From contig CM037878.1 of assembly GCA_021292165.1 (NCBI GenBank), positions 3,038,001 through 3,102,000 of the forward strand: 64,000 nucleotides of DNA, read 5' to 3'. Every line of letters begins with the position of its first letter. Positions within the stretch are counted from its first letter, which is position 1. Under the pieces are notes generated by a model, which saw nothing but the letters and a program-made list of their open reading frames with translations, was not told the origin of the DNA and did not search any database. Made by a program: the position numbers and the translations under genes. Shown here piece after piece: positions 12,329 to 22,760 of the stretch. The DNA is from Shinisaurus crocodilurus. Taxonomy: Eukaryota > Chordata > Lepidosauria > Squamata > Shinisauridae.

Positions 12329-12868
12329 TGTTAGGTTTTGCATAGGCAGAACGAGATTACCACCTAACATCGGGATTATCACCTGACCTGGTGGGTGTTA
12401 CTTGAGTTCAAGTACAGAAGGTCTTTGGTCAGGAGACATAGTCTCGAGGTGACATGACTCAGCAGCCTTGAACAGATTTGGGGTAAACATGTTGATGAGT
12501 AGGTTGTGCAACTGGGTGAGTAATATCCTATTCATAGATGCAGGGTCTGGGGTATATAAGCTAGCACACTTGCTGATAGCTTCGTTCCATCCGTCATTCC
12601 TCTTCATCTCTCTCTGCTGCTTGTTCGTCTCGACATGTATTGTCTTGGACTTCACCATCTAGCCTTACCACTGGGGTATAGGTTTTGAGTCTGCTATGAT
12701 GTAGTGAGTAGAGATGCATTGATTGCCTTAATCCCATGTAATTGGGTCTTACAAATAAACTCTTTAATCTTTATTAACTGCTGTTATCTCCTCCTTCCGC
12801 TTGCGTGACTGGGACTGAGGGTCATTGGCTAGGGGAGCTTTTGAACCCGGGTCAGTCCAACTCTCACA
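12329..12868 (+). repeat. 3' LTR of the Copia-type element
   Basis: 540 bp, same length and by eye the same sequence as the 5' LTR. TATA-like motif near 12553 and AATAAA near 12754. Followed by the target duplication CAAAC. Confidence 0.9.
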
Positions 12869-12874
12869 CAAACT

Positions 12875-13525
12875 AGCACTGCCACAATCAGGTGGCCTTA
12901 TTATGCAGGCATTCCATCTTTTTCTCCTTGTCGGAATTTCTGCAGTACGAACAAAGATGGAAGCAGCAGTGGGGAAATGCAGGAGAGCGACAGGCGATGA
13001 CATCCACCGTCCGCCCCCCAAAATTCCATGGATGAGGCAGGGAGATGGCAGGAAAAGAGCCTCCCCGCCCTCCAATCTCACCGGGGGGCCTTAAGGTTCA
13101 GGGCAGCCAAACACCATGCGCACCTCAAACCAAGAAAGCCCAAACATGGCTAGCGCAGTCCCCGGGGTCACTTTTTCAGATTTCAAGAATTGGTTTGTGC
13201 TTACTTTTTTAATGAATGGATCCTTTCTAGGCAATGCAAATCTCAGGCAGCGGGAAGGGGGGAGAGGGATAAAGCCCCCTATGCCACGACAACCCCCCCA
13301 GGCAAGGGTCCTGATCCAGATTAGCCCCCCTCCCATGTTTATAATTCTGAGCAAAGGGGGAAAGCAACATCTTCAAGGTCACGTGTAATTTGACCCCGAT
13401 AGCCACTGACGAGACGAATTCACAGACAAACTGCTGGAGTTCTACGCGCAAAGTACTTTTACGAGTAGCCAAAGAGCTACCGCTCAGTGGCAGAGCGCAA
13501 TACTGTGAATACAGAACATCCCAAA
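12875..13525. other. No recognised feature
   Basis: Unassigned; a tRNA-like trace CTCAGTGGCAGAGCGC at about 13482 is the only hint of a SINE. Confidence 0.4.
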
Positions 13526-13529
13526 TTTA

Positions 13530-13638
13530 GCCTTCCCCAATCGGGTGCCATCCAGATGTGTTGGCCTACAGTCCCCATCATCCCCAGCCAGCATGGCCAA
13601 TGGCCAACACGTACGGAGGGCGCCTGATTGGGGAAGGC
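13530..13638. mobile_element. Foldback MITE (AGCCTTCCCCAACCTGG family)
   Basis: Ends GCCTTCCCCAATCGGGTG and GCCTGATTGGGGAAGGC, with TCCCCATCATCCCCAGCCA in the left arm. Confidence 0.7.
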
Positions 13639-13639
13639 T

Positions 13640-14380
13640 GCCCGAGTCCAACGCTTACCATCTCCACTTTAAAAAGGGAGAACAAAATGTCCGCTCTAGG
13701 CTGGGGGAGTCCCCCACCTCACTCTCTGCCTGTACCCTTGGACAACTCCCGCCAGCCAGAAGGGGCAACGGTCCCGTTTGGTATCGGGCTGTTTTATACG
13801 TTCACATATGTGCTTCCAAACCAACATGCTTTTCTGCAGGTCCCCCAGCAGTGGGAAAGGCCCATCCATCTCCCGCACCACCACCATCCAATTCCAGCTG
13901 GAAAAACACACACACTCTAGTCTCTTAGCCTTTTCCCACAGCATCAGCGACAAGATGACATCCCAGCATAAAAGGGAGGCCCTGGCCCCTTTGTAGCAGG
14001 GCTGGACTGTGACGCAGGGAGGTGAAGATCAAGGAGCAGCCAACGCTTTGCATGCGCTTTGTGGAAGTCTCAGGGGCCGGCTGAGAATCCCCCTCCCCTT
14101 TCTCAGCACACTACAGGCCCTTGAGACAGAGGCACCCAAGACAACAGACCAGATCCCTCCCTCCCTCCCTGCTCGGTCTCTCTTTGGGCTTCCACGAAAA
14201 GAAAAGAGCCCTCTCCGCCAGATCCTTCACATTTGCCAGTGTCCTTTTGAGATCCTGCCTGGAAAAAAAACTAAAATTGCAGACAATACAAGCCACTTCC
14301 CCTGCAGCCTGTTTTTATACTATTATTATCATCATAATCACCACCATCATCATCTTTTTTTGAGGATCAACAAACAAAAT
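13640..14380. other. No recognised feature
   Basis: Unassigned sequence with a short (ATT/CAT)n-like stretch near 14320-14355. Confidence 0.4.
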
Positions 14381-14475
14381 TAAGGCCTGTAATCCGATAC
14401 ACACTTACCTGGGAGTAAGTCCCAGGGAACACAGCGGGACGCACTTCTGAGTCAACATGCATAGGACTATGATGT
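14380..14475. repeat. Short dispersed repeat (GGGAGTAAGTCCC type)
   Basis: Contains TTACCTGGGAGTAAGTCCC and ATGCATAGGACT. The same strings recur near 19737, 49240, 51019 and 60090, marking a common short interspersed family of unknown class. Confidence 0.6.
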
Positions 14476-14479
14476 GAGA

Positions 14480-16050
14480 ATTACCGGTACATTTATTTTA
14501 AACATTAAAAACCAACCTTTCCGGAATGCTGGTGGGAACCATTTAGACTAGAGCTGCACACAAATGGCCTCTCAAAATTCTGCACCCGATTTGTGGGCAG
14601 AGAAACTGGGCAATTCCACCGAATTTCTCCAGTGGGAGGAGAAATTCCTACCTGTTTCTCACAGGTAGGACTCACCATTGGCAGGGGCTGTAGCACAGCA
14701 GTGTCTCTCTTTTTTCGTAAGGGTTTTTGGTATTGTGCTGCTACTCCAAGTGGCAACGGCATCAACTGTGTTGGCAGGCTGGTCCCCATTTTGCATCCAA
14801 CACAATGCAGGTTTGTGTGGGGGGGGGGGTGGGCAGTGTTGTGTCCAGCTCCAGAGCACATGTGAAGCTACGTGCGGTACCTAAATCTGTCATCCATCTG
14901 TCCTCCAATTTCCTGAAAGTTTTCCTCCTCCTCCAGGAAAAAGGTGTCCCCGTTCTTCCTCATTCTCAGGGTTTTTTAAAAATTATTTTTTGTGCTGTTT
15001 TTGAGCTTACCTAACCACTGTGAAGTGGCCGAGGGTGCTGTGTGTGAGTTTTCTTTCTATTACATGTCTCTCCACTGCTTTGCAGCCACCCAGGCTGCCC
15101 CTGCTTCCTGATCTCAAAAAGCCCTATGGGAGGAATGACCCGATGATGGCTTCCCCCTGGGCTTTTACTGAAGCGTGGGAAGTCGAGGAGGCTGCCAGAA
15201 AGGCAGGAAACCTGCACAAACTCCTCAGCCCCCTCATAAGTAAGGTAAGCACAAGAAACCCAAACCCGATCCGTGCAAATTTCTCCGAAATTTTCTTCAC
15301 CATTGAATTTCTTTTCAAAAGCAATTTCTTTTCTACCAGATTGAATGAGAAGGGGGGGGGGGGAGAGAAATTTTCGGCACAGCACTACTTTAAAGCTTCC
15401 CTGGACCATCAACTTCCTATTCATCCAAACTACTCTCACAAGGGAAACACGTCCACATGGTGATGTCACAGAGAACAGCATTACACCATCTTCCAGAGTT
15501 AGCACTTTTGCACTCTTTGGGGGGGGGGAAACACACACTCCTGCACACAAATGTTGTTTGTGTCGGGGGGGGGGAGGCACACACACAGACCGAGGGGGAG
15601 AGGGTGCCTTTTCTCCACAGCCGAAATAGCAACCCAAAACTGATCATCCTTACAGACACATCTGACCGCAGGGATTGGATGGACATCTATCTGATCAGTC
15701 AAGATAAATAGTCATATATCCCTTCCAATAAACACATGAGTTTCTCCCCTTCCTTCTTCAATTACACACTTCATGAACCACATCAACATATACTGAAAAG
15801 ACAGCTGTGAATAATATCACAGCATATATATTTTAAGATGTTACACTCCCGACTTTAAACCTATAAATAGCTTTTCAAGGTGGCTTGCAGCTGTTAAACG
15901 CATAAAAGAAATGAAAACCATAAAACAAACAGCACATGAAAACAAAAGGAAAACATATATATATATATAGAACTTTGGAGGACTCAAAGCATTACATGGC
16001 TATTAGCTCAGTCATCTTTGCAACAACCCTGACATTGGAAGTTAGCAAGG
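14480..16050. other. Unassigned, repeat-like, with one exon-like block
   Basis: Runs such as GAGAAATTCC and AATTTCTCC recur at both sides (14540-14660, 15275-15340), suggesting one interspersed element. Several G runs. The block 15086-15244 is listed separately. Confidence 0.35.
15086..15244 (+). other. Exon-like open block of unknown identity
   Basis: 159 bp, 53 codons open in one frame, bounded by CACTGCTTTGCAG and AAG|GTAAGC, both good splice signals. The predicted peptide (including DLKKPYGRNDPMMASPWAF) matches nothing I recognise. It sits on the strand opposite CCDC50, inside its presumed intron and within repeat-like sequence, so chance is the likelier explanation. Confidence 0.2.
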
Positions 16051-16051
16051 G

Positions 16052-16181
16052 GGGGGGGGCATAGCTCAGTGGCAGAGCCCTGCTTTGCATGCAGAATTTC
16101 CCAGGTTCGATCCCTGGAAAGAATCCTTCCCGAAAGCCCGGAGAGCCTTTGCAGCCAGTCAGTGCCGACGATACTGAGATG
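16052..16181 (+). mobile_element. tRNA-derived SINE
   Basis: A box TAGCTCAGTGGC at 16062-16073 and B box GGTTCGATCC at 16104-16113, followed by the family body (AGCCTTTGCAGCCAGTCAG). Its 3' part is cut by the MITE. Confidence 0.85.
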
Positions 16182-16296
16182 GGCCCAGATGTTTTTGGCC
16201 TACAACTCCCAGCATGCCCCAGCCAGCTACGCTGGCTGGGGCATGCTGGGAGTTGTAGGCCAAAAACATCTGGGGACCCAAGGCTGGAGAACACTG
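16182..16296. mobile_element. Foldback hAT-like MITE, left end truncated
   Basis: Near-perfect hairpin around GCCAGCTACGCTGGC; the right end GGAGAACACTG is intact, the left end starts within CCCAGATG. It abuts a SINE. Confidence 0.8.
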
Positions 16297-16727
16297 GTCT
16301 AAGGCAACTTCAGATGTTCCTGTGCCGACACAGGAACTGCAGACACAGGGGCAGAGACTGGGAGAGGCCGACTTGCCCACGGCCACTGAAGGGATCCAGG
16401 CAATCATCTGAACTGGGGGCTTCCTGCGTCACAGCTCACGCTTTAAGCTCCTCCTATGCTACGGCAGTTCTCAAAGAACTAAACATTCTCTCCACGCATC
16501 CTCACACATTAGTAAGAGGCGGTGATAAGAGGATATTCAAGTGATTCTCAAATCTTTCCTACATCCTGTCCAAAGGAGGAACTCATGTATTGGAGGGGTG
16601 GTGGTTTCCACTTGAGATATGGCACAGGAAGCACCAACATTGAAAGTGTGAGTGAGGTTTGGGTACTTCCAGGCTAGGCTTTCCCCCTGCCATTGTTCTG
16701 CCACATTCGTGGATTTTTAGCAGTGTG

Positions 16728-17746
16728 TAGAGCAGATGACACGCAGCTCTACCTCTCTTTCAAGTCCTCACCGAGGTTGGCCGCCGTTGAGACCCTGTCC
16801 CAAGTGCCTGGAGTCAGTGGGTGGCTGGATGGGAAGGAATATGCTGAAGCTGAACCCCGACAAGACCGAGGTACTTCTGGTGGGGGACAAGGGGAGGTTA
16901 GGGGATGTTGACCTGGTGCTGAATGGGGTACATCTACCCCTGAAGGACCAGGTCCACAGCTTGGGGGTCATTCTAGACTCCCCGCTGTCCATGGAGGCTC
17001 AGGTGGCAGCTGTGAGCCGGGCAGCGCTGTATCAGCTCCATCTGATACGGCAGCTGCGCCCCTACCTTCCTAATCATCTGCTCCCTTCAGTGGTTCATGC
17101 CTTGGTCTCCTCTCGCCTAGACTACTGTAATCGCTCTACGTGGGGTTACCCTTGAAGACGGTTCGGAAGCTACAGCTGGTACAGAACGCGGCGGCTCGCC
17201 TGGTTAAAGGCAGCCGCCGGCGGGATCACATCACGCCAGTGCTCAAGGAGCTACACTGGCTACCAGTTGCTTGCCGAGCTGAATTCAAGGTGTTGGCTTT
17301 GACCTTTAAAACCCTATACGGCTCCGGTCCAGTCTATCTCAAGGAGCGTCTCCAGCAACACCAAGTGGGCCGCTCAACAAGATCTGCCACAGACGGCCTT
17401 CTCCTTGTCCCTTCAGCCAGAGCAGCTAGACTGGTCGGGACGAGGAAGAGGGCCTTCTCTGTGGCAGCCCCCGTACTATGGAACTCTCTCCCGAGTGACC
17501 TCCGCCATGCCCCCTCTCTGCTGAGCTCCCGCCGCTCATTAAAAACTTGGTTATTCAGGCGGGAATATGGGGTGGGCTAAGATTTTAAAATTTTATACTG
17601 TTTTGATGTATTTTAATGGAGAAAAATGTTTTAATGTATTTTATTCTGTTTTATTTTCTGTACATCGCCCAGGGTGGCCGGTTTGCTGGCCAGATGGGCG
17701 ATAAATAAATGCAAATAATAAATAAATAAATAAATAAATAAATAAT
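16728..17746 (+). mobile_element. L2-type LINE, 3' fragment
   Basis: Encodes ADDTQLYLSF (reverse transcriptase catalytic motif) then LNPDKTEVLLVG, LDYCN, KTVRKLQLVQNAAARLVKG and APVLWNSLPSDLRHAP, followed by a short 3' UTR (GCCCAGGGTGGCCGG) and an (AATA)n tail. Frameshifts near 16810 and 17131 break the frame. 5'-truncated. Confidence 0.9.
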
Positions 17747-17749
17747 ATG

Positions 17750-19210
17750 TGCGCGTGTCCAGGTGATGACCTCTCCCACTCATAAGTAACCCTCCTGTGT
17801 TTTCCCACCCCGTCTTCTGCCTTTTTTCTTACTACAGACAGACTGTAATGAAGAGAACGGCGTGGGACAGCTGCAGACTGCCTTTGGATTGTTAGCAGTA
17901 GGACCCCTCTGTCTGGAAGCCCCCCTTTGTCAGGTGTCAAAAAGGGGGAGAAAGCAGATCTTAACGTGAAATAGGAGGAAGATCTTGGGATACCAGCACT
18001 CGAAGTTGTGCTTCATTCAAAATAGACACTTCCAACGCAAGACAGGCCAAGAACAAAACCACACTACAGGGTTATTGCAACAAAGGGGAGAAGTCTTTTA
18101 GATCAATGGTGGAAGTGCTGGAGATGCAACTGCCTACACATGCAATGACTTGGTAATAGAAAAATCAGAGCAAGTAGAACAGAAAGTTGCCACCTGTATG
18201 TTACTGCTCAGTCCTGTTTTTTGGGGTTTTTTTTTTGTTGGATTGTCAAAAAGCTGTCCTGAGCACTGTTTGTGCGTGTGTGTCTGTGTGCGCTGTTTTT
18301 ACTGCAGAAGGGCAGATATAAATTGTCAAAACTAAAAAGGTAAAACTTGAGTCATCACAATACTGACAACTGCAAGGATTCAAAGAACATCTGACTGCAA
18401 ACCTAAACAAAATATTAGTGTAGGTTTGTGACAGACCAGGACAGGGAACAACAAGAAATTACCGCTCCAAAAAGGGGGGGTGGAGTTACTGTTTTATGGA
18501 ATTTTGGAACAAAAGAAATTAATGTAACAAAAGACTGAACCATTAAAAAAAAAAAAAAAGGAACTTCACTGGATTACAATCCTGTACACTGCTGTGATCT
18601 ACAGGCGCTGAGCGATATCCGACACTGCCTGCCCATGAGTGGACCCCACCGTTAGTGCAAGGGGGAGCTACCAGTTGTGAAAGCAACACAAAACGAACAG
18701 GAACTCTCCTGTTTCCAGAACTGGGCAGTTCAGCTGATCTGTCCCGATCTGGAAACTAGCATTTCCACTCATGTCCGGGGAGCGTTAACTCCACACTGCC
18801 CACATAGTGGGTCCTGCTGGCGCAACATGTTCATCAGGAGCACAGTGGCTGTTGGATACTGCCCTTTGTTTTTGCTTTTCAATCCCTCTGCAGAGTGGAG
18901 ATGAAATTTATTTCAACATTCATAGTGCTGTGCAATCCTACTACAGATTTTGGATTTTTTTTTCTTTCGAGTTTTTAAGGAAGTCTATTGCCTCTTCTAC
19001 TCTCTCGGTCTCCTCTCTTCTCTCCCATATACACACTTGCCCTTTGCCCACACACAAGCACACACCTTGGGCTACTTCTTGAAGATGTGCACTTGAAAAA
19101 CGTACATTGCGAACACGACGAACACTTGAATCATCTCGGAACACTGGCTGCGAGTGGCGGCGCCAGGCATTCAGTGGCAAGCTCAGGTTTGCATCAGCAT
19201 ACAGGAACCT
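17750..19210. other. No recognised feature
   Basis: Unassigned, partly A-rich (18544-18559). No exon could be supported. Confidence 0.4.
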
Positions 19211-19216
19211 CCCTGA

Positions 19217-19320
19217 ACCTGGTACCCCGCCCCCCAGATGTGTTGGACTACAACTCCCGACATGGTGGGAGGTGTAGCCCCACACATCTGGAGGGTGCCA
19301 GTTTGGGGGAGGAAGGGCCA
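19217..19320. mobile_element. Foldback MITE fragment
   Basis: Arms CCCAGATGTGTTGGACTACA and ACACATCTGGAGGGTGCC in inverted order; ends degenerate. Confidence 0.55.
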
Positions 19321-19456
19321 AGGTGTGATACAGCCCTTTCGCTTTGGAAAGCACACAATGCCCGCTTCAGTACAAACCCAACTCCCATAATTTTGGTCCA
19401 GTAACACTGCCTCACTACCTGAAAAGGGAAACGTGAATCATGGGCCCTGCTTATAC

Positions 19457-19574
19457 CAGTGTTTCTCAACCTTGGGTCCCCAGATGTTTTTGGCCTACAA
19501 CTCCCTATGCTGGCTGGGGCATGCTGGGAGTTGTAGGCCAAAAACATCTGGGGACCCAAGGTTGAGAAACACTG
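19457..19574. mobile_element. Foldback hAT-like MITE with target duplication
   Basis: Ends CAGTGTTTCTCAACCTTGG and its inverse; perfect 8-bp duplication GCTTATAC at 19449-19456 and 19575-19582. The two arms are near-identical inverted copies. Confidence 0.9.
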
Positions 19575-19736
19575 GCTTATACACATACCCTGGTACTCCA
19601 CAGTGGTTAACCAAAAGTCAGTGCTAAAAATCGTTAGCAAAGATCAGAATTCCGTTTCACCCAGCAAGCATCGCATTGAAAGAACTGGGGGGGGGGGGGA
19701 AGAGATCCAGCCTAATTTTAAGTGCTGCGGTGCTGT

Positions 19737-19805
19737 TATGGCTGCAATCCTATACACATTTACTGGGAGTACATCCAGCTGAACTCCGTTGGGTTTACCT
19801 ACTTC
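19737..19805. repeat. Short dispersed repeat (GGCTGCAATCCTATACA type)
   Basis: GCTGCAATCCTATACACA followed by ACTGGGAGTACATCC, same family as 14380. Confidence 0.55.
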
Positions 19806-19906
19806 TCCAACCCACACCCAAGAATAAAACAGAATAGTAAAACCAGAAATGAATTAAGAGAGGCCTGCGAGGGCGAATGGATTGACCCATTACAGTTTCT
19901 ATCAAT

Positions 19907-19980
19907 GAGTTGGGCAGATCTTTTAACTAGTTGGGCAGATCTGTTAACCAAACCAATTAGTTGGGCAGATCTTTTAACTT
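19907..19980. repeat. Small repeat of AGTTGGGCAGATCTTTTAAC
   Basis: Three near-identical 20-bp copies, the last set apart by about 13 bp, just outside the CpG island. Confidence 0.8.
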
Positions 19981-20444
19981 TTTCTTTTTTAAAAAAAAAT
20001 TCAAGTACACCTCAGATAGGAAGTGCCACCAGAAAAAAAGAGGCATTCTGGCAGCTCCTCCTGTGTCCCGCTCAGAAGGGAAGGGCTCCTCTGACTGTTT
20101 TCCAGCTGCCAGCCACACACATGGGGCAGCAACCCGCCTTCTGACCCCGGCGGCGGCTGAGCCCCAGCGAGGAGATTAAACAACAGCAGGAAGCATCCAA
20201 AGCGCCGGCCCCGGGAAGGCGGCCGAGCCAGAGAAGGGGAGATTCCGGAAGGGGAGATTCTCTCCAGCAGCAGAGCTGGGCCGCCGCAGACTCCCTCGCT
20301 GAGAGGTGGAGACCGTGCCTGCCCATCTTAAAATAAGAAAAAGGAAGGGAGACGCCTTGCACATAGAAGAGTAGCATGTCAGGGAGGAAGAGTTCGGCTG
20401 AGGCTCCCCTTGGAGCCGGCGCGGTGCGGGTGCGGGTGCGGTGG

Positions 20445-20590
20445 TGGGAGGGCTGGGCTGGGCTGGGGAGACCGGGCGTGACTCCACGGACACTTGGCCG
20501 TCCAGTCCGCTGGGCGACTGTGGGCCAGTCGCTGACTCTCAGCCTCGCCTACCTCGCAGGGTTGTTGTGAGGAGACTGCCGAGAGAGCGG
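20445..20590 (+). mobile_element. Sauria-type SINE 3' part inside the CpG island
   Basis: CTGTGGGCCAGTCGCTGACT and CTACCTCGCAGGGTTGTTGT are typical of the 3' half of squamate Sauria SINEs. The 5' part is unclear. Confidence 0.55.
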
Positions 20591-20865
20591 GAGGGCCACG
20601 GGGAGCCGCCTCGGGTCCTTCGCAAGAGGGCAAAGGCGGGGCACGCACGCATGCCATGGGGGGATGGAATGAAGACCCCCCCCGCCCCCGCCCCGCCGGC
20701 CGCAGCCAGCCGGGCTCGCCTCCCCGGACGGGGGCAGGCGGGCCTCGGCAACCCCCCCCCCTCTCCGGCCGAGCCGGACCGCGCCCGGGGAGCAGGGGGG
20801 GCCCGTCGCTGCGGCAGGGCAGGGCAGGTGCCGCGCGCCCCCCTCCGCCGCCGCCGCCCCCGTAC

Positions 20866-20914
20866 CTTCTTTGACTCCGGGCAGCTTGGACTGGTCGATG
20901 CCCACCTCGGCCAT
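20866..20914 (-). CDS. CCDC50: CCDC50 (Ymer) first coding exon, partial gene
   Basis: The minus strand reads ATG at 20914 and encodes MAEVGIDQSKLPGVKE plus one base, then a splice donor (AAG|GTACGG, GT at 20865-20864). This matches the conserved start of vertebrate CCDC50, which as I recall differs in human only at residue 5 (Ser for Gly). CCDC50 is a cytosolic coiled-coil, ubiquitin-binding protein linked to EGF receptor signalling and to autophagy of polyubiquitinated cargo. The start is fixed by the family match and by the GC-rich leader above it. The exon ends in phase 1, as expected for the next residue V of the family. The second exon (family motif CRDFAVLEDHTLAHSLQ) was not seen between 1 and 20865, so it probably lies beyond the left edge. 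Longer minus-strand open frames through this GC-rich block have no support of their own. Confidence 0.9.
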
Positions 20915-21451
20915 GTCGGGCGGCCGCTCCCGCAGCTTCTGCCGCCGCCGCCGCCGCCGGGGGAGGAGGGGGCTCGGGGGAAGCAGGAGGAGGCGGCGCC
21001 CGCGCGGGGGCTGGCTGGGGGGGGGCTCGGGCAGGGCCGGCGGGGCTTCTTGGGGGGCCGGGCGGCGGCGGCGGCGGCGCGTGCCCTCTGCCTCGCGAGG
21101 AGACGGGGGCCGGGGGCTCAGCGCCGCGGCGGGGACGGTATCCCGCCGGCCGGCCGGCCGCCCCCTGCCCGCCGGGGCGTCCGCGGGGCTGACTCGCGAG
21201 CAGGCGCCGGCGGGGTCGGGGCGGTCCGCCGCTGCTGGCCGGGGCCCGTCTACGCGGGAGGGGTCCCGGGGCTCCTCTTCCTCTTCCTCCCCTTCTCCTG
21301 CCTGCCCCCCCCAGGCCCGGAGGCGGAGCCTTCTCCGGCGGGGGGCGGGGCTTGTCCTTTGATCCTCCTCCCCGCAAAGGTAAACCGACGTCTGAACCCG
21401 CCCGCCCGCCGGCCGGGCTCGCTCCAACTCCCCCCGCCCCCTTTTCCCTGA

Positions 21452-21472
21452 GAATGCTGGGAAGTGTAGTTT
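21452..21472 (-). promoter_or_regulatory. ZNF143/Staf-like site in CCDC50 promoter
   Basis: Read on the minus strand the sequence is ACTACACTTCCCAGCATTCT, close to the ZNF143 (Staf) consensus ACTACAATTCCCAGCATGC. It lies about 540 bp upstream of the CCDC50 start codon inside the CpG island, a typical location for such sites. It may instead be a relic of a foldback MITE arm, since those carry a similar string. Confidence 0.45.
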
Positions 21473-21624
21473 GGGGGGGGCCTTCAACTGGGGTGGGCGG
21501 ACGGAGCCCCCTTCTCCCTCCTGCGGCGCCACCGCTTCTGCGGGGCGTGCAGGCATTGGGGGCGGCTCCCCGTTAACGGGGCTCCCTTCCTCGAGGGGGA
21601 GGTTTGGCCCCTTCTTTGTTCTCT

Positions 21625-22095
21625 GCTAGACGGGCCGGGCAGACGCGTCTCGTCTCCATCGGCTTTTGGCTCAAGGAAAAGGGTTAGGATTTTTTAAAAA
21701 TTACTGATTCTGCTGATCTTCCGTTATTCCAGCTGAGTAGCTTGTGGGTAATCTGAACCCATGTACTGTATGGTTTTTAGTATTGGACATTTCGTGGTAT
21801 TACCGTGTATTGCAGTTTATAAACTTTTGGATTGCCTGCCGCTTCCGGAGGACCCTCCTGATCCTGGAAAAAAGCAGCAGAGAAACCTGCAAAGTTAGTA
21901 ATAAATAAGCCTGCTGCCCGGGACCTTCTGCAAGCAAAGCACGTGCTCCCCCGCGGAACTACGGGGGCCCTCAGCTAGGTGTGTGCACGCCGCTTTAGTA
22001 AGTGTGCACGCTTCCTGTTATGCACTCTTAATTTAGTGGGCGGAATGTGTGACTCATCCAGCAGACTGCGGCCCACCAGAAGTAGATCTTGTGGT
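21625..22095. other. No recognised feature
   Basis: Leaves the CpG island; base composition falls to the background. A divergent UTS2B first exon could lie here but nothing supports one. Confidence 0.4.
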
Positions 22096-22096
22096 C

Positions 22097-22258
22097 TTTC
22101 ATAGATTTCATAGATAGAGTTGGAAGGAGCCTGCAAGGCTATCGAGTCCAACCCCCTGCTTAATGCAGGAAACTATAGGAGGGGTCTCCCATCCAAGTAA
22201 TAACCGGGCCTGACCCTGCTTAGCTTTCCACACTCAGACCAGCTGAGCCAGCATAAGC
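22097..22258 (-). mobile_element. 5S rRNA-headed SINE with CR1-like tail
   Basis: Minus strand: GGAAAGCTAAGCAGGGTCAG and TTGGATGGGAGACC (5S A-box/intermediate element and C box), then GCAGGGGGTTGGACTCGAT and CTCCTTCCAACTCTATCTAT, the same as the CR1 3' UTR, with an ATCTATGAA-type end. The clearest copy in the window. Confidence 0.85.
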
Positions 22259-22369
22259 CACAGGCCTGTATATTCCATCCAGTTGTTTTGATTTTGGAGC
22301 CTTCAAACAAAGTCACACAGCTGTCAGGGTGGGATACAATCTTGCCATCTTCATATATATATATATGTC

Positions 22370-22760
22370 AAGGTCAGGTCAGGCGATCACTCGTGACCGA
22401 GTAAGATTGTCTTCCAGGATAAAAAGAAAATTTACAAAAAGGAGATTTTAAAAGGAGGAAAATTCTAAAGAAAATTGTGTAGACTCTAGCGATGGGTCCG
22501 TAAGTGACTGTGAAGGCCAATTCTAGATCCACACAGCTTCCCACAGTGAGGACACAGGTTACCAGATGGAAGATGGTCTTGCAAAGGATTCATTTGACTT
22601 GCTTTTCGCTTAACACGTTTCTCCCTCTCACCTTGCACTCGAGCTTCTTCAAAGTCCATAGAACCTTTGTGAAAGGCCAACCTCCAGTTAGATCGTTCAT
22701 GGGCCAGAGCTTCCCAGTTTTTGATGTCTGGCTGCAGACTCCAGCAGGCAGCAAATAGAG
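22370..22760 (-). mobile_element. Non-LTR retrotransposon 3' end with C2H2 finger
   Basis: Minus-strand open frame ends CPHCGKLCGSRIGLHSHLRTHR-like (shown in part: CGKLCGSRIGLHSHLRTH) after a basic KRVKRK segment. As I recall, such a C-terminal C2H2 finger ends ORF2 of some vertebrate LINEs; the clade is not certain. The 3' UTR (GAAGACAATCTTACTCGG) lies left. A MITE cuts it at 22761. Confidence 0.5.

Larger units (their letters stand above)
7918..12868 (+). mobile_element. Complete Copia-type LTR element, apparently non-autonomous
   Basis: The element is 4951 bp with two 540-bp LTRs, a primer-binding site after the 5' LTR, a purine tract before the 3' LTR, and a 5-bp target duplication CAAAC at 7913-7917 and 12869-12873. 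The LTRs look identical on side-by-side reading, which suggests a recent insertion. The 3871-bp interior is A/T-rich and broken by stops in all frames; the longest plus-strand frame is 145 codons. Faint traces of Copia pol may remain, for example YFMMSIDQYTKY near 9950, which resembles the start of an integrase core. The contrast of fresh LTRs with a non-coding interior suggests a family moved in trans by another Copia (LARD-like). The primer site identifies Copia ancestry better than the interior does. Confidence 0.85.
1..20865 (-). other. CCDC50: Probable first intron of CCDC50
   Basis: Everything left of the CCDC50 exon 1 donor is inferred to be intron 1, running leftward. It contains only transposable elements, microsatellites and unassigned sequence. 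No second CCDC50 exon was found by eye, but a short exon could have been missed. Confidence 0.6.
20130..21620. promoter_or_regulatory. CpG island and CCDC50 promoter / 5' leader
   Basis: The stretch is far richer in G, C and CpG than the rest of the window, with GGC/CCG runs and GC-box-like GGGGCGGGG near 21340. It spans the CCDC50 start codon. The leader and promoter are expected between 20915 and about 21560. No TATA box is evident, as is usual for CpG-island promoters. In human the UTS2B gene starts divergently from this area, so the promoter may be bidirectional. Transcription start sites cannot be placed from sequence alone. Confidence 0.75.

Noticed and set aside
16052..16130. Possible tRNA gene (A and B boxes present)
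   Set aside because: No acceptor-stem pairing and the body continues as a SINE seen in several copies.
20379..21556. Several long open frames of 300 or more codons on both strands in the GC-rich block
   Set aside because: High GC removes stop codons by chance; composition is Pro/Arg/Gly-rich with no domain. Only the 16-codon CCDC50 start has family support.
22183..22252. Possible 5S rRNA gene
   Set aside because: Only the promoter half is similar and it runs into a CR1-type tail, so it is a SINE.
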